Shown piece by piece: positions 1 to 7,192 of a DNA stretch of 12,506 nt. The notes beneath the pieces are model-generated. The model saw nothing but the letters and a program-made list of their open reading frames with translations. It ran no database searches and was not told the DNA's origin. Within the stretch, counting starts at the first letter, position 1. Every line of letters starts with the position of its first letter. The position numbers and the translations under genes were made by a program. This stretch comes from an uncultured Collinsella sp. GTDB taxonomy: Bacteria > Actinomycetota > Coriobacteriia > Coriobacteriales > Coriobacteriaceae. The stretch covers positions 1 to 12,506 of the forward strand of contig CABULX010000066.1 in assembly GCA_902492545.1 (NCBI GenBank), written 5' to 3'.

Positions 1-176
1 GCAATATGCTCCTGAGCAGCACGAACGTTGATAAACGTATAGACCAAGCGATACGAGCCGTCGTCGACGTTGCGTTCAGCGTGCATTTGCACAAAGCGCG
101 CGCCGACGCCCTTAAGCGCCTGGACATGCGACAGGAGCTCTTCGATCCCGACGGTGGCATAGATTGCCTTTTGCAT
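1..176 (-). CDS. NuoC/HycE-N-type subunit of hydrogenase or complex-I-like enzyme (5' part only)
   Basis: This is the N-terminal part, about 58 residues, of a gene that leaves the window on the left. The visible protein starts MQKAIYATVGIEELL and contains GARFVQMHAERN...YRLVYTFIN, the pattern of the NuoC / HycE N-terminal domain (NADH dehydrogenase 30 kDa family). This domain docks the NuoD-like or hydrogenase large subunit to the peripheral arm. The start ATG overlaps the stop of the upstream NuoB-type gene by one base (TAATG). A GGGAGG sequence sits 7 bases before it, inside the end of that gene, so translation is probably coupled. In group 4 hydrogenases this domain can be a separate protein or fused to the NiFe large subunit; the window does not show which. 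Family call is fairly sure; whether the complex is a hydrogenase is inferred from its neighbours. Confidence 0.78.
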   Translation of the reverse strand, partial: MQKAIYATVGIEELLSHVQALKGVGARFVQMHAERNVDDGSYRLVYTFINVRAAQEHI

Positions 177-730
177 TACTCGGCCTCCCTTGCAGCGGCG
201 GTCGCGTCGCCGGCCTCCGCAGCAGCCACAAACCCGTCCTCGCCCAGCTCAACGCCACCGTCCCAGGTTGCGGCGCCGCCCACGGTAAGCGGGTCGCCGC
301 CGGCGCGCATCACGGCCTCCTTCTGGTCCAGGATGCCACACGCCTCCACGATGGCATCGATCACGGTCTCGGGACGAATGGCGCACCCGGGCGCGTACAC
401 GTCCACGGGAATCGCGCGGTCCACGCCGCCGATCACGTTATAGGCATCGCGGAACACGCCGCCCGAGCACGCGCAAATGCCGCACGCCACCACGCACTTG
501 GGCTCGAGCATCTGATTGTAGATCTGGCGCACGACGGGCAGGTTCTGGGCATTGACCGACCCCGTCACCAAAAAGATGTCCGCATGCTTGGGGTTGCCGG
601 TGTTGACCACGCCAAAGCGCTCCGCATCGAACAGCGGCGTGAGCGAGGCCAGCACCTCGATATCGCATCCGTTGCAGCTCGAGCCGTCGTAATGAATAAC
701 CCACGGCGAGCGCGACATTTTATGATCCAT
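176..730 (-). CDS. NuoB/HycG/HyfI-type [4Fe-4S] small subunit
   Basis: A 184-residue electron-transfer subunit that would carry the single [4Fe-4S] cluster next to the active site of a group 4 [NiFe] hydrogenase, or next to the quinone site in complex I. It shows CNGC (C19, C22), then GICACSGG (C86, with extra C83 and C88), then PGC (C116). The CxxC spacing fits hydrogenase small subunits; true NuoB has adjacent cysteines. The N-terminus lacks a signal peptide, as expected for cytoplasm-facing membrane hydrogenases. Residues after about 145 form an Ala/Gly/Glu-rich tail with no recognised domain. The start at 730 is chosen because AGGAGG lies 8 bases upstream; an in-frame ATG at codon 5 is less well placed. 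The stop codon of the preceding gene lies next to this ribosome site, so the two genes are one operon. Confidence 0.88.
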   Translation of the reverse strand: MDHKMSRSPWVIHYDGSSCNGCDIEVLASLTPLFDAERFGVVNTGNPKHADIFLVTGSVNAQNLPVVRQIYNQMLEPKCVVACGICACSGGVFRDAYNVIGGVDRAIPVDVYAPGCAIRPETVIDAIVEACGILDQKEAVMRAGGDPLTVGGAATWDGGVELGEDGFVAAAEAGDATAAAREAE

Positions 731-742
731 GGATGCCGCCTC

Positions 743-3625
743 CTAAATAAACACGTCGACGAGGATGGGCATAAGGTTGAGTAGGCCAAACACCAGCGCC
801 ACGCCCCATCCGAGCTTAAAGCAGCTGCGCCAGGTGCTACGGGCGAAGGTGTTGTCGATCAGCACCTCGACAAAATACGTCGCGGCCATCACGACCAGGG
901 CGACCACCCAGCTCACCGGGTTGTCCCAAACAAAGAACATGCCCACCCACATCAAAAACAGCACGGTCTCACACCAGTGCATGAGGGTCATCTTGGCCAG
1001 CGTGCCGCCGCTCATCTCGGTGGCGACGCCCTGGACGATCTCCTGATGCGCGTGATGCGAGTACGAAAGATCGAACGGCGACTTGCGCAGCTTGATGGTA
1101 AGCACCGCAAGCAGCGCGACGAAAATGGGCGCGCTGTACACGATGATGGGGGCCGACTGCCCCGTCACGGCGATGGAATCAAAGCTATCGGTGGCAAGAT
1201 ACAGGCCCACGCTCATCAGCAGAACGGCGGGCTCGTAGCTCATAACCTGCAGCAGCTCGCGGTCGGCGCCGACCTGGGCAAACGGGCTTTGCGTCGAGGC
1301 GGACGCCAGCACCACAAAGATCGCGGCGAGCGTCACCATAAAGGAGCACAACATCGTGTTGGAACCCGACACAAAGATGCCGCCGCCCACCACGGTAAAG
1401 ATGAGCGCGCACGCCATGTAGGTATCGTCCATGGTGTTTACGCTGGCAGGAGCTTTGCGCAGGAGCTTGGCAACGTCGTAGAAGGGCTGCAGCAGACGCG
1501 GACCCACACGGCCCTGCATGCGGGCGGACAGCTTGCGGTCAACGCCGTCGATCAGGCCACCCACAAACGGCGCCAGCAAGGCAAACGCCACGGTGCCAAT
1601 AAAAATGCCCACGACGCCCGAACCCTCGAAATACTTGCCGCGCAGCACCGAGGGCGCGCTCATGGCAAGTCTCTCGGGCCCAATCCACGCGCAACACAGC
1701 AGCGCAAACAAGATGATGCTGCAGCACACGACGCTACCTGCGGGGCCAATGCGCTTCTCGCCAAGGGCGTCCTCCGAATACCAATTGCGCTTTTCGGCCT
1801 TCACCTCGTGTCCCATCGAGCCGCGGAAATGGCGGTAATTGTCGGTTCCCACACCCGAAAGATATACGTTTACGTGCGGCTTATTGCTCACGCGGAACGA
1901 CGTCAGCAGCACCACGGCAATAAACGCCACGATAGCCACCATCAGATACATGGCGTCCTTGCCGATAACGTACGGCACGCGGCCAAACACCATGGCCAAG
2001 TAAGGCGACACCAGACCGCTCGAGATAACCGGAAACGCCACGCAGCACAGAATCAGCAGCGCGGCGATGGTGTTGAGGGCCATCCATTCGGTCTTATGGA
2101 CATTGACCTCGACGTTTTGAGCCGTGGGGTCGACGCCCGAAAGCTTGGCAAGCCACTTGCCCCAGAAGAAGAACGTCGCAGCCGAGCCAAAGGCAAGCAC
2201 CATGATCATGAGCACGTTGCCGGTCTGGGCAAACGCCACCAGGGCGCCCCACTTGGACACGAGCATGCCAAACGGCGCCACAAACATGCCCATGATGCCC
2301 AGCATCATCAGACGCGTCAGGTGCGGCATGCGGCTGAACATACCGTCCATGTCCTCGATATCGCGGCTGCCGATATGATGCTCGGCCGTGCCCACGCACA
2401 GGAACAGCAGCGACTTGGCCACCGTATGGAACAGGATCAGGAAGATGGCCGCCCATACGGCCTCGGGCGCGCCGACACCCAAGCAGGCACTGATGAGGCC
2501 CAAGTTGGAAATGGTGGAGTACGCGAGCACGCGTTTGGCGTTGCTCTGCGAGATGGCCATGAGGGCAGCGAGCAAAAACGTGATGGCACCCACGCTCGTG
2601 ACCATAAAGCCGGTCACGGGATAGATGGCATAGAGCGGGCTCAGCTTGACCATCAGGAACACGCCGGCCTTGACCATGGTTGACGAGTGCAGCAGGGCGC
2701 TCGTGGGAGTGGGGGCAACCATAGCACCGAGCAGCCAGGTATGGAACGGCATCTGCGCGGCCTTGGTGAGCGCGGCGAGCGACAGCAGAACGACCGGCAT
2801 CACCAGCAACGCGGATTGCGCGGTTCCGGCGCCGGAAAGCTCGATCATGCCCGAGATGGTCAGCGGCATGCCGTTAACGTGCAGGTACATGAGTCCGGCC
2901 AAAAACGCGATGCCGCCCAGCATGTTGAGGATGATCTGGGTGAAGGCGTTCTTGACGGCCTCGGGCGTGCGCGTGTAGCCAATCATGAGAAACGAGCACA
3001 CGGTGGTGATTTCCCAGCCGCAGAACAGCCACTCAAGGTTGTCGCTCGTCACGATGACGAACATGGCTGAGAGGAACAGGAACATAAGCGCCAGGAACTG
3101 CGGGCGACGGTCGGGCGCGGTCTGCCCGCGCAGCGCAGCCTCGTGCTCGTCATGGGCCTGGAAGTCCTTCATATAACCCAAGGCATACACGCAGATCAGG
3201 CTGCCGACGATACCGACGGCGAGGACCATGATCACGCTCATGTAGTCCAGGTAGAGCGGCGTCGCCGTGACGGCTTCGGCCGCGGGCAGCGTCATGGCTG
3301 CAAAGGCAAGCGAGCCCACCAGCTGGACTATGCCGAGCACCGTGGTGAGCGCGTTCCTATATTTGTACGCGTTGCACAGGATGACGGCGCACAGGATGAC
3401 GTCGATGACGGAACTGATGATCGAGAGCACATGCGAGGTGCCGGGGGCAACCTCAAAGCTCTGCGGACCCGTGCCAAAATACATGACGGCGACTACAACT
3501 GTCACCGCCATAATAATGCCGGAACCTATGAGCCCCACCGCATCGCGGGCGCGGTCACCGCGCGCGAGCAGCATGCCCAGCGCCGGTACCAGCGGAAACA
3601 GGGTAAGGAAATACAGTAGCGTCAT
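743..3625 (-). CDS. Fused HyfB-like (NuoL/M/N) and HyfC-like (NuoH) membrane subunit
   Basis: A 960-residue polytopic membrane protein made of two subunits that are usually separate. Residues about 1-650 are a proton-conducting NuoL/M/N-type antiporter module. It has GWE (E205), LTKAAQMPFHTWL (K288), LLHSSTMVKAG (H313, K319) and TVAKSLLFL (K404), which are the charged residues of the ion channel. Residues about 664-960 are a NuoH/HycD-type module. It has the cytoplasmic loop DRKLSARMQGRVGPR (about 695-709), GADRELLQVMSYEP (786-799) and SPFDLSYSHHAHQEIVQG (849-866). The HHAHQE form is like membrane-bound hydrogenases rather than classic complex I. The ORF is continuous across the join. GGGGGAG lies 7 bases before the start. 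The gene heads an operon with NuoB- and NuoC-type genes, so it should be the membrane arm that couples H2 or ferredoxin chemistry to ion pumping. Catalytic large subunit and ferredoxin-like subunit are expected further left. Confidence 0.9.
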   Translation of the reverse strand: MTLLYFLTLFPLVPALGMLLARGDRARDAVGLIGSGIIMAVTVVVAVMYFGTGPQSFEVAPGTSHVLSIISSVIDVILCAVILCNAYKYRNALTTVLGIVQLVGSLAFAAMTLPAAEAVTATPLYLDYMSVIMVLAVGIVGSLICVYALGYMKDFQAHDEHEAALRGQTAPDRRPQFLALMFLFLSAMFVIVTSDNLEWLFCGWEITTVCSFLMIGYTRTPEAVKNAFTQIILNMLGGIAFLAGLMYLHVNGMPLTISGMIELSGAGTAQSALLVMPVVLLSLAALTKAAQMPFHTWLLGAMVAPTPTSALLHSSTMVKAGVFLMVKLSPLYAIYPVTGFMVTSVGAITFLLAALMAISQSNAKRVLAYSTISNLGLISACLGVGAPEAVWAAIFLILFHTVAKSLLFLCVGTAEHHIGSRDIEDMDGMFSRMPHLTRLMMLGIMGMFVAPFGMLVSKWGALVAFAQTGNVLMIMVLAFGSAATFFFWGKWLAKLSGVDPTAQNVEVNVHKTEWMALNTIAALLILCCVAFPVISSGLVSPYLAMVFGRVPYVIGKDAMYLMVAIVAFIAVVLLTSFRVSNKPHVNVYLSGVGTDNYRHFRGSMGHEVKAEKRNWYSEDALGEKRIGPAGSVVCCSIILFALLCCAWIGPERLAMSAPSVLRGKYFEGSGVVGIFIGTVAFALLAPFVGGLIDGVDRKLSARMQGRVGPRLLQPFYDVAKLLRKAPASVNTMDDTYMACALIFTVVGGGIFVSGSNTMLCSFMVTLAAIFVVLASASTQSPFAQVGADRELLQVMSYEPAVLLMSVGLYLATDSFDSIAVTGQSAPIIVYSAPIFVALLAVLTIKLRKSPFDLSYSHHAHQEIVQGVATEMSGGTLAKMTLMHWCETVLFLMWVGMFFVWDNPVSWVVALVVMAATYFVEVLIDNTFARSTWRSCFKLGWGVALVFGLLNLMPILVDVFI

Positions 3626-3639
3626 ACCATCACTCCCCC

Positions 3640-3871
3640 ATGCAAAAACGCTGCAATTGTTTAACGTTATAGCTCAATTGAGGAGCAGCGGCGGCAGGTT
3701 TTCGGTCAACTGGGGAGTTTTAGGCGTACGGGGTAAGGGCACGTCCGCTTTGGAGCAGCGGGGCGACGCTCCCCTATCGCAGCGACAGGCGCGCGGGCCA
3801 CTGCGCGCAGTTTATTGGCCACTTTGGAGGATGTCCCGACAGGCTCGCGCCGGTCCAAAAAGTTGGCGCGG
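3640..3871. other. Gene-free upstream region of the hydrogenase-type operon
   Basis: No convincing gene lies here. Next to the operon is a cluster of short palindromes: CAATTG at 3654-3659, TAACGTTA at 3662-3669 and CAATTG at 3675-3680, which could be a regulator site. A clear sigma-70 promoter was not found. The 10-mer GGAGCAGCGG occurs twice, at 3682-3691 and 3752-3761. GGCCACT also occurs twice, 21 bases apart, at 3796-3802 and 3817-3823. A GCGCGC/GCGCGC hairpin spans 3789-3808. Confidence 0.4.
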
Positions 3872-3898
3872 CAAGAAAAATGCGCCCCTGTGGGCGCA
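3872..3898 (-). terminator. Rho-independent terminator of the OrfA-like gene
   Basis: On the minus strand a hairpin TGCGCCC-ACAG-GGGCGCA (3881-3898) is followed by TTTTT (3876-3880). It lies 12 bases past the stop of the OrfA-like gene and would keep that transcript out of the hydrogenase-type operon. Confidence 0.85.
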
Positions 3899-3910
3899 CC
3901 ATCCCGTTTG

Positions 3911-4306
3911 CTATTCCGCCTTTTTAACGCGTGGCTTGCGGCCGCGCGGCTTATCGACCAGTGCGGACTCACCGCTCTCGCGGTACTGACGGCACCAAGC
4001 CTTGACCGAAGACTCGCTGGGAATCTTGTGCTTGATCATGGCCTCGCGAACCGTCAAGCCGTTTTCCAGACGGTCCTTAACCACAGCGAGCTTTACGTCG
4101 TACGAATAGGTGTGATGATGCGAACCGGCATTGAGAACGGCGTCGGCACCGCCCACGGCATACGCGCGGGCCCACTGACGAGCCGTGGCCTGGGGAATGC
4201 CAAGCTCCGCGGCGAGGGCGCGATGGCCGACCCCCTCTTGGAGGATCTCGACGGCGCGCTGCCTAACCTCGGGCGCATGCGTGCGAGTCCTAGTTGCTTC
4301 CGACAT
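3911..4306 (-). CDS. Orphan IS3/IS150 OrfA-like double helix-turn-helix protein
   Basis: A 131-residue basic protein with two helix-turn-helix segments. The first is at about 12-45 (APEVRQRAVEIL ... ELGIPQATARQWAR) and the second at about 67-110 (YSYDVKLAVVKDRL ... IPSESSVKAWCRQYRESGE). It ends in a Lys/Arg-rich tail, KPRGRKPRVKKAE. This is the layout of InsJ-type OrfA proteins of the IS3/IS150 family, which bind the IS ends. No OrfB (DDE integrase) follows: the gene ends 12 bases before a strong terminator and then unrelated DNA begins. No terminal inverted repeats were found. It may be a domesticated DNA-binding protein or an IS remnant kept intact. A plausible promoter lies about 50 bases upstream. 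The fold is well supported; the cellular role is unknown. Confidence 0.75.
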   Translation of the reverse strand: MSEATRTRTHAPEVRQRAVEILQEGVGHRALAAELGIPQATARQWARAYAVGGADAVLNAGSHHHTYSYDVKLAVVKDRLENGLTVREAMIKHKIPSESSVKAWCRQYRESGESALVDKPRGRKPRVKKAE

Positions 4307-4356
4307 ACCTGCTACTTCTTAGCCTTAGCCGTTAATCTGCTTTCTTACGTGCAAGT

Positions 4357-4385
4357 TAGATAGTAGCATTTTACTGTTTGCTCAA
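4357..4385 (-). promoter_or_regulatory. Candidate sigma-70-type promoter for the OrfA-like gene
   Basis: On the minus strand TTGAGC (4380-4385) and TATCTA (4357-4362) are separated by exactly 17 bases. They lie in an AT-richer stretch about 50 bases before the ATG at 4306. The -10 match is only partial. Confidence 0.45.
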
Positions 4386-4640
4386 AGCAGTTAATTAAAA
4401 TAGACGCGGCGTTATCTGGGCATTTGGCACCAAATTACGACATTTCTTTATCGATTATTTACGCTGGTAGCTGACTCGCAGCTAATCGTCATTCGCTTGT
4501 CAACAAAATTGGCATCTCTTTATGTCCTTTGGTATAGAGGATATAGTTATTAACCCCTCCCCCAATATTTTTGAGTGATCTGCAAGGCAGTAGACGTCCT
4601 CACTCCTCATGATTACCGCGCATTGCCATCCACCGGAGCA
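4386..4640. other. AT-richer gene-free stretch
   Basis: No gene is supported. The DNA is clearly richer in A and T than its surroundings. It contains a perfect 6-bp hairpin TAGCTG-ACTCG-CAGCTA at 4468-4484. A 60-codon minus-strand reading frame (4500-4682) crosses the terminator at 4641-4680 and is not credible as a gene. The stretch may be old mobile-element debris associated with the OrfA-like gene; that is a guess. Confidence 0.4.
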
Positions 4641-4680
4641 AAACAAAAAGGGCGGGACCTGCTGCGCTTGCAGGCCCCGC
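4641..4680 (-). terminator. Rho-independent terminator of the oxidoreductase gene
   Basis: On the minus strand an 11-bp stem GCGGGGCCTGC / GCAGGTCCCGC (one G-T wobble; 4652-4680) with a 7-base loop is followed by CCTTTTTGTTTTG. It lies about 75 bases past the stop at 4756. Confidence 0.9.
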
Positions 4681-4755
4681 ACCGGTTGACACCCGACGGG
4701 ACACAGCCGGGCGAGGCGGATCCGTGCTACCGCCCCGCCTGGCCGCGATGTTCAA

Positions 4756-6786
4756 CTACAGCTCGTTGGCCGCGTGATACGCCGTGCGAATGGCGCTCGC
4801 AATGTCGGCGGTGCGCTCACCCGAGCAGTCGCCCACGCAGGTCACGGGCACCGTCACGCCATCCAGGTCAAACGCGTTGGCCTTGGAGCCCACGGCCATC
4901 ACCACGTAATCGCAGGCGATCCTCACCGGCTCCTCGGCGCCGTCCTCGGTGGTGCGAACAGCCTCCACGCCTTCGTCGGTAATGGCGGTCAGGCGGGTCT
5001 TAACATGCTGCTCCACGTTGTGCTCTGCAAAGTCGCTCATAATCAGCGGCAGAATGGTCTCGGACTCGCCCGCGGCAATCTTGTCGAGCATCTCCACGAT
5101 CGCCACCTCGCAGCCGTGCTGCAGCAGATACTCGGCAGTCTCGGTGCCCACCAGGCCACCGCCAATGACAGCGACGCGGCCGTTGAGCTCCGCCTTGCCG
5201 GCCAGCACGTCCCAGCTCGAGACGACCTTCTCCGAGTCGGCGCCCGGAACGGGGATGACCACGTCGTGCGCGCCCACGGCCACAATCGCGGCGTCGGCGG
5301 CGTTGAGGTCCTCAGCGGTAGCGGCATGGTTGAGCTCGACCTTCACACCCAGGCCGGGCAGAATCTTCTCGTAGTACTCGACGGAACGCATGATCTCGTC
5401 CTTGCGCGGAGGCGCGGCCGCCAGCACAATCTGGCCGCCCAGATGATCGCTCGCCTCGTAGACGGTCACGTCGTAGCCGCGCTTGGCCGCCACGCGCGCG
5501 GCCTCCAGACCGGCGATGCCGCCGCCCACCACGGCGATCTTCTTGTCGCCCTCGCCCGGCTTAATGGCGATGGTTGCCTCATCGCCGTTCTCGGCATTGA
5601 GCACGCACGAGATGTACTTGCGGTTTTGAATCGCATCGACGCAGCCCTTGTTGCAGTTGAGGCACTCGCGGATGGGCTCACCCGTGGCGGCCTTCAGCGC
5701 AATGTCGGGGTCGCACATGAGCGAGCGGCCATAGGCGATGATGTCGGCGGCGCCGTCTTCCAGAATCTTCTCGCCGGCCTCGACCGAAACCACGCGGCCC
5801 ACGGTTGCCACCGGCACGGAGACCAGGGCCTTGACGCGCTCGGCCACGGGCAGCGTCCAGTTGTAGGGCATGGCACCCATGGGCGGAATGGTGTCGCCCA
5901 TGTTGCCGGTGTGGTTGGCCTGTGCGACCTGAATCATATCGATGCCCGCACCCTCGAGCAGCTTGGCGAACTCGCAGGCCTCGTCGGGCTGCAGGCCACC
6001 CTTGCCGCGCGGCGTGCCGTCGGGGTTCTCCATGATCACGGGGAGCTTGTACTCCACCATCAGCTGCGGCGCGGCCTCCTTAATGGCGGCGACGACCTCC
6101 AGCGCGTAGCGAACGCGGTTCTCGAACGAACCACCGTACTCGTCGGTGCGCTGGTTGAGGATGGCCGAGCACAGCGAACCCACCAGGCGGTCGCCGTGGA
6201 CCTCGATAGCGTCGATCCCGGCCTGCTGTGCGCGAGCGGCCGAGGCAGCGATGGCCTCCTTGATCTGGGTGAGCTGCTCTACGCTCGCCTCGTTCACAAA
6301 GTGCTGCATGTCGTGATGCAGCTTGGCGTAGGCCTGGTTGCGGATCTCGTTGGACTCGGCCATCTTGGCGGCAAAGGTCTCCTCGTCGCCGGCGGCCTTG
6401 GCCTCCTGCGCGGCCTTGGCGGCGGCCATGGATCCCATGACCATGCGGCCGACGCCGGGCACGTCGTACTCGGGGTGGAACAGCTGCAGCGCGACCTTGG
6501 CGCCGTGCTTGTGGACGGCATCGGCCAGGGCCTTAAACGTGGGGATTTGGGCGTCGGTCGCCAGCTTGGGCGTGGGGCTTGCGGTCATGACGGGAGCAAC
6601 GTCGCCGATGACGATGTAGCTCACGCCGCCACGGGCCAGGCGCTCGTAAAAAGCCAGGCTGCGCTCGCCAATGGAGCCGTCGCGCTCCTCGTAGCCGGTG
6701 GTCAGCGGCGGGAACATAATGCGGTTTTTGAGCTCAAGGGGGCCAACCGTAATGGGCTGAAGCAGCTTGGATGCAGGTGCGGTCAT
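4756..6786 (-). CDS. Old-yellow-enzyme-type NAD(P)H:flavin oxidoreductase with [4Fe-4S] and FAD domains (2,4-dienoyl-CoA reductase / BaiCD-like class)
   Basis: Predicted cytoplasmic reductase passing hydride from NAD(P)H through FAD and a [4Fe-4S] cluster to FMN, which reduces an activated C=C bond; the substrate cannot be told. Residue numbers count from the ATG at 6792. The N-terminal FMN TIM barrel (about 10-370) carries NQRTDEYGGSFENR. An Ala-rich insertion of about 50 residues (118-168) sits in the barrel's lid region. The cluster motif is C377-x2-C380-x3-C384-x11-C396. FAD binding is at VVGGGIAG (421-428) and NAD(P) binding at VIGGGLVG (542-549). The usual AHGYL segment is replaced by VHGDRLVGSL, so the catalytic Tyr of E. 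coli FadH has no obvious equivalent. The ATG at 6786 is chosen because AGGA (6793-6796) is 6 bases from it but touches the ATG at 6792. The gene is monocistronic: terminator below, repeats above. Confidence 0.88.
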   Translation of the reverse strand: MTAPASKLLQPITVGPLELKNRIMFPPLTTGYEERDGSIGERSLAFYERLARGGVSYIVIGDVAPVMTASPTPKLATDAQIPTFKALADAVHKHGAKVALQLFHPEYDVPGVGRMVMGSMAAAKAAQEAKAAGDEETFAAKMAESNEIRNQAYAKLHHDMQHFVNEASVEQLTQIKEAIAASAARAQQAGIDAIEVHGDRLVGSLCSAILNQRTDEYGGSFENRVRYALEVVAAIKEAAPQLMVEYKLPVIMENPDGTPRGKGGLQPDEACEFAKLLEGAGIDMIQVAQANHTGNMGDTIPPMGAMPYNWTLPVAERVKALVSVPVATVGRVVSVEAGEKILEDGAADIIAYGRSLMCDPDIALKAATGEPIRECLNCNKGCVDAIQNRKYISCVLNAENGDEATIAIKPGEGDKKIAVVGGGIAGLEAARVAAKRGYDVTVYEASDHLGGQIVLAAAPPRKDEIMRSVEYYEKILPGLGVKVELNHAATAEDLNAADAAIVAVGAHDVVIPVPGADSEKVVSSWDVLAGKAELNGRVAVIGGGLVGTETAEYLLQHGCEVAIVEMLDKIAAGESETILPLIMSDFAEHNVEQHVKTRLTAITDEGVEAVRTTEDGAEEPVRIACDYVVMAVGSKANAFDLDGVTVPVTCVGDCSGERTADIASAIRTAYHAANEL

Positions 6787-6800
6787 GGACATTCCTCTCT
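6784..6800 (-). promoter_or_regulatory. Ribosome binding site that decides the oxidoreductase start
   Basis: The minus strand reads AGAGAGGA-ATGTCC-ATG. The first ATG (6790-6792) directly abuts the Shine-Dalgarno-like sequence. The second (6784-6786) has normal spacing, so the protein probably begins MTAPASKLL. Confidence 0.65.
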
Positions 6801-6838
6801 TGTAGGCGCGGCGGCGATGATGCCGCGTAGTTGTCTAG

Positions 6839-6868
6839 AGGATATGGCATGGGAATACAACAGCGCAA
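6839..6868 (-). promoter_or_regulatory. Candidate promoter of the oxidoreductase gene
   Basis: On the minus strand TTGCGC (6863-6868) and TATCCT (6839-6844) are 18 bases apart, about 50 bases before the start codon. Both elements are partial matches. The palindromic repeats begin about 60 bases upstream of the -35 element. Confidence 0.35.
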
Positions 6869-6928
6869 CGGAAATCGGCGGATAACAGGTAGCGGCAGGT
6901 GGATGGGGCGGGGCGGCCCGTCGGTTTA

Positions 6929-6983
6929 TCTCAATCTGTAACAGTTACGCGGCAAAACTGGGTCTTACTGTTACAGATCGAGA
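6929..6983. repeat. Palindromic repeat unit 1 of 3
   Basis: Arms TCTCAATCTGTAACAG (6929-6944) and CTGTTACAGATCGAGA (6968-6983) are complementary at 15 of 16 positions. The spacer contains CGGCAAAACTGGGTCT, which also recurs in modified form in units 2 and 3 and gives the unit a direction. Confidence 0.92.
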
Positions 6984-7008
6984 CAAACCAAACCCGCTTG
7001 CTAGAAAA

Positions 7009-7063
7009 TCTCAATCTATAACAACAACTCGGCAAAATCCGTCCCTCGTGTTACAGATTTAGA
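7009..7063. repeat. Palindromic repeat unit 2 of 3
   Basis: Arms TCTCAATCTATAACA (7009-7023) and TGTTACAGATTTAGA (7049-7063) with spacer core CGGCAAAATCCGTC. This is the most diverged unit. It starts 80 bases after unit 1, in the same orientation. Confidence 0.9.
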
Positions 7064-7088
7064 CAAACACGACCCAACCCACCGGTAT

Positions 7089-7145
7089 ATCTCGATCTGT
7101 AACACCTAGCCGCCCAAATCGGGTCTAGATGTTACAGATCGAGAT
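7089..7145. repeat. Palindromic repeat unit 3 of 3
   Basis: Arms ATCTCGATCTGTAACA (7089-7104) and TGTTACAGATCGAGAT (7130-7145) are perfectly complementary over 16 bases. After one mismatch the stem continues with CTAG (7106-7109) / CTAG (7125-7128). The loop is the spacer CCGCCCAAATCGGGT. It starts 81 bases after unit 2, counted arm to arm (7009 to 7090). Confidence 0.92.
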
Positions 7146-7192
7146 TTTGTTTGAGAGGCCGAGAATTGGACCGAAAACACGGTCCCGAAATA

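Noticed and set aside
977..2683. 568-codon plus-strand frame opposite the hydrogenase membrane gene, and the 703-codon frame opposite the oxidoreductase
   Set aside because: Antisense shadows of well-supported genes; His/Arg/Gln-rich translations without domains.
4500..4682. 60-codon minus-strand frame
   Set aside because: Its first codons lie inside the stem of the oxidoreductase terminator; no homology or ribosome site is apparent.
6929..7145. CRISPR array
   Set aside because: The repeats are long palindromes with a conserved core, only three copies, and diverged arms. Spacers between units are similar in the part next to the arm, and no cas gene is visible.
7168..7185. Hairpin GGACCG-AAAACA-CGGTCC as a terminator
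   Set aside because: No T tract on either strand; the true terminator lies at 7193-7224.
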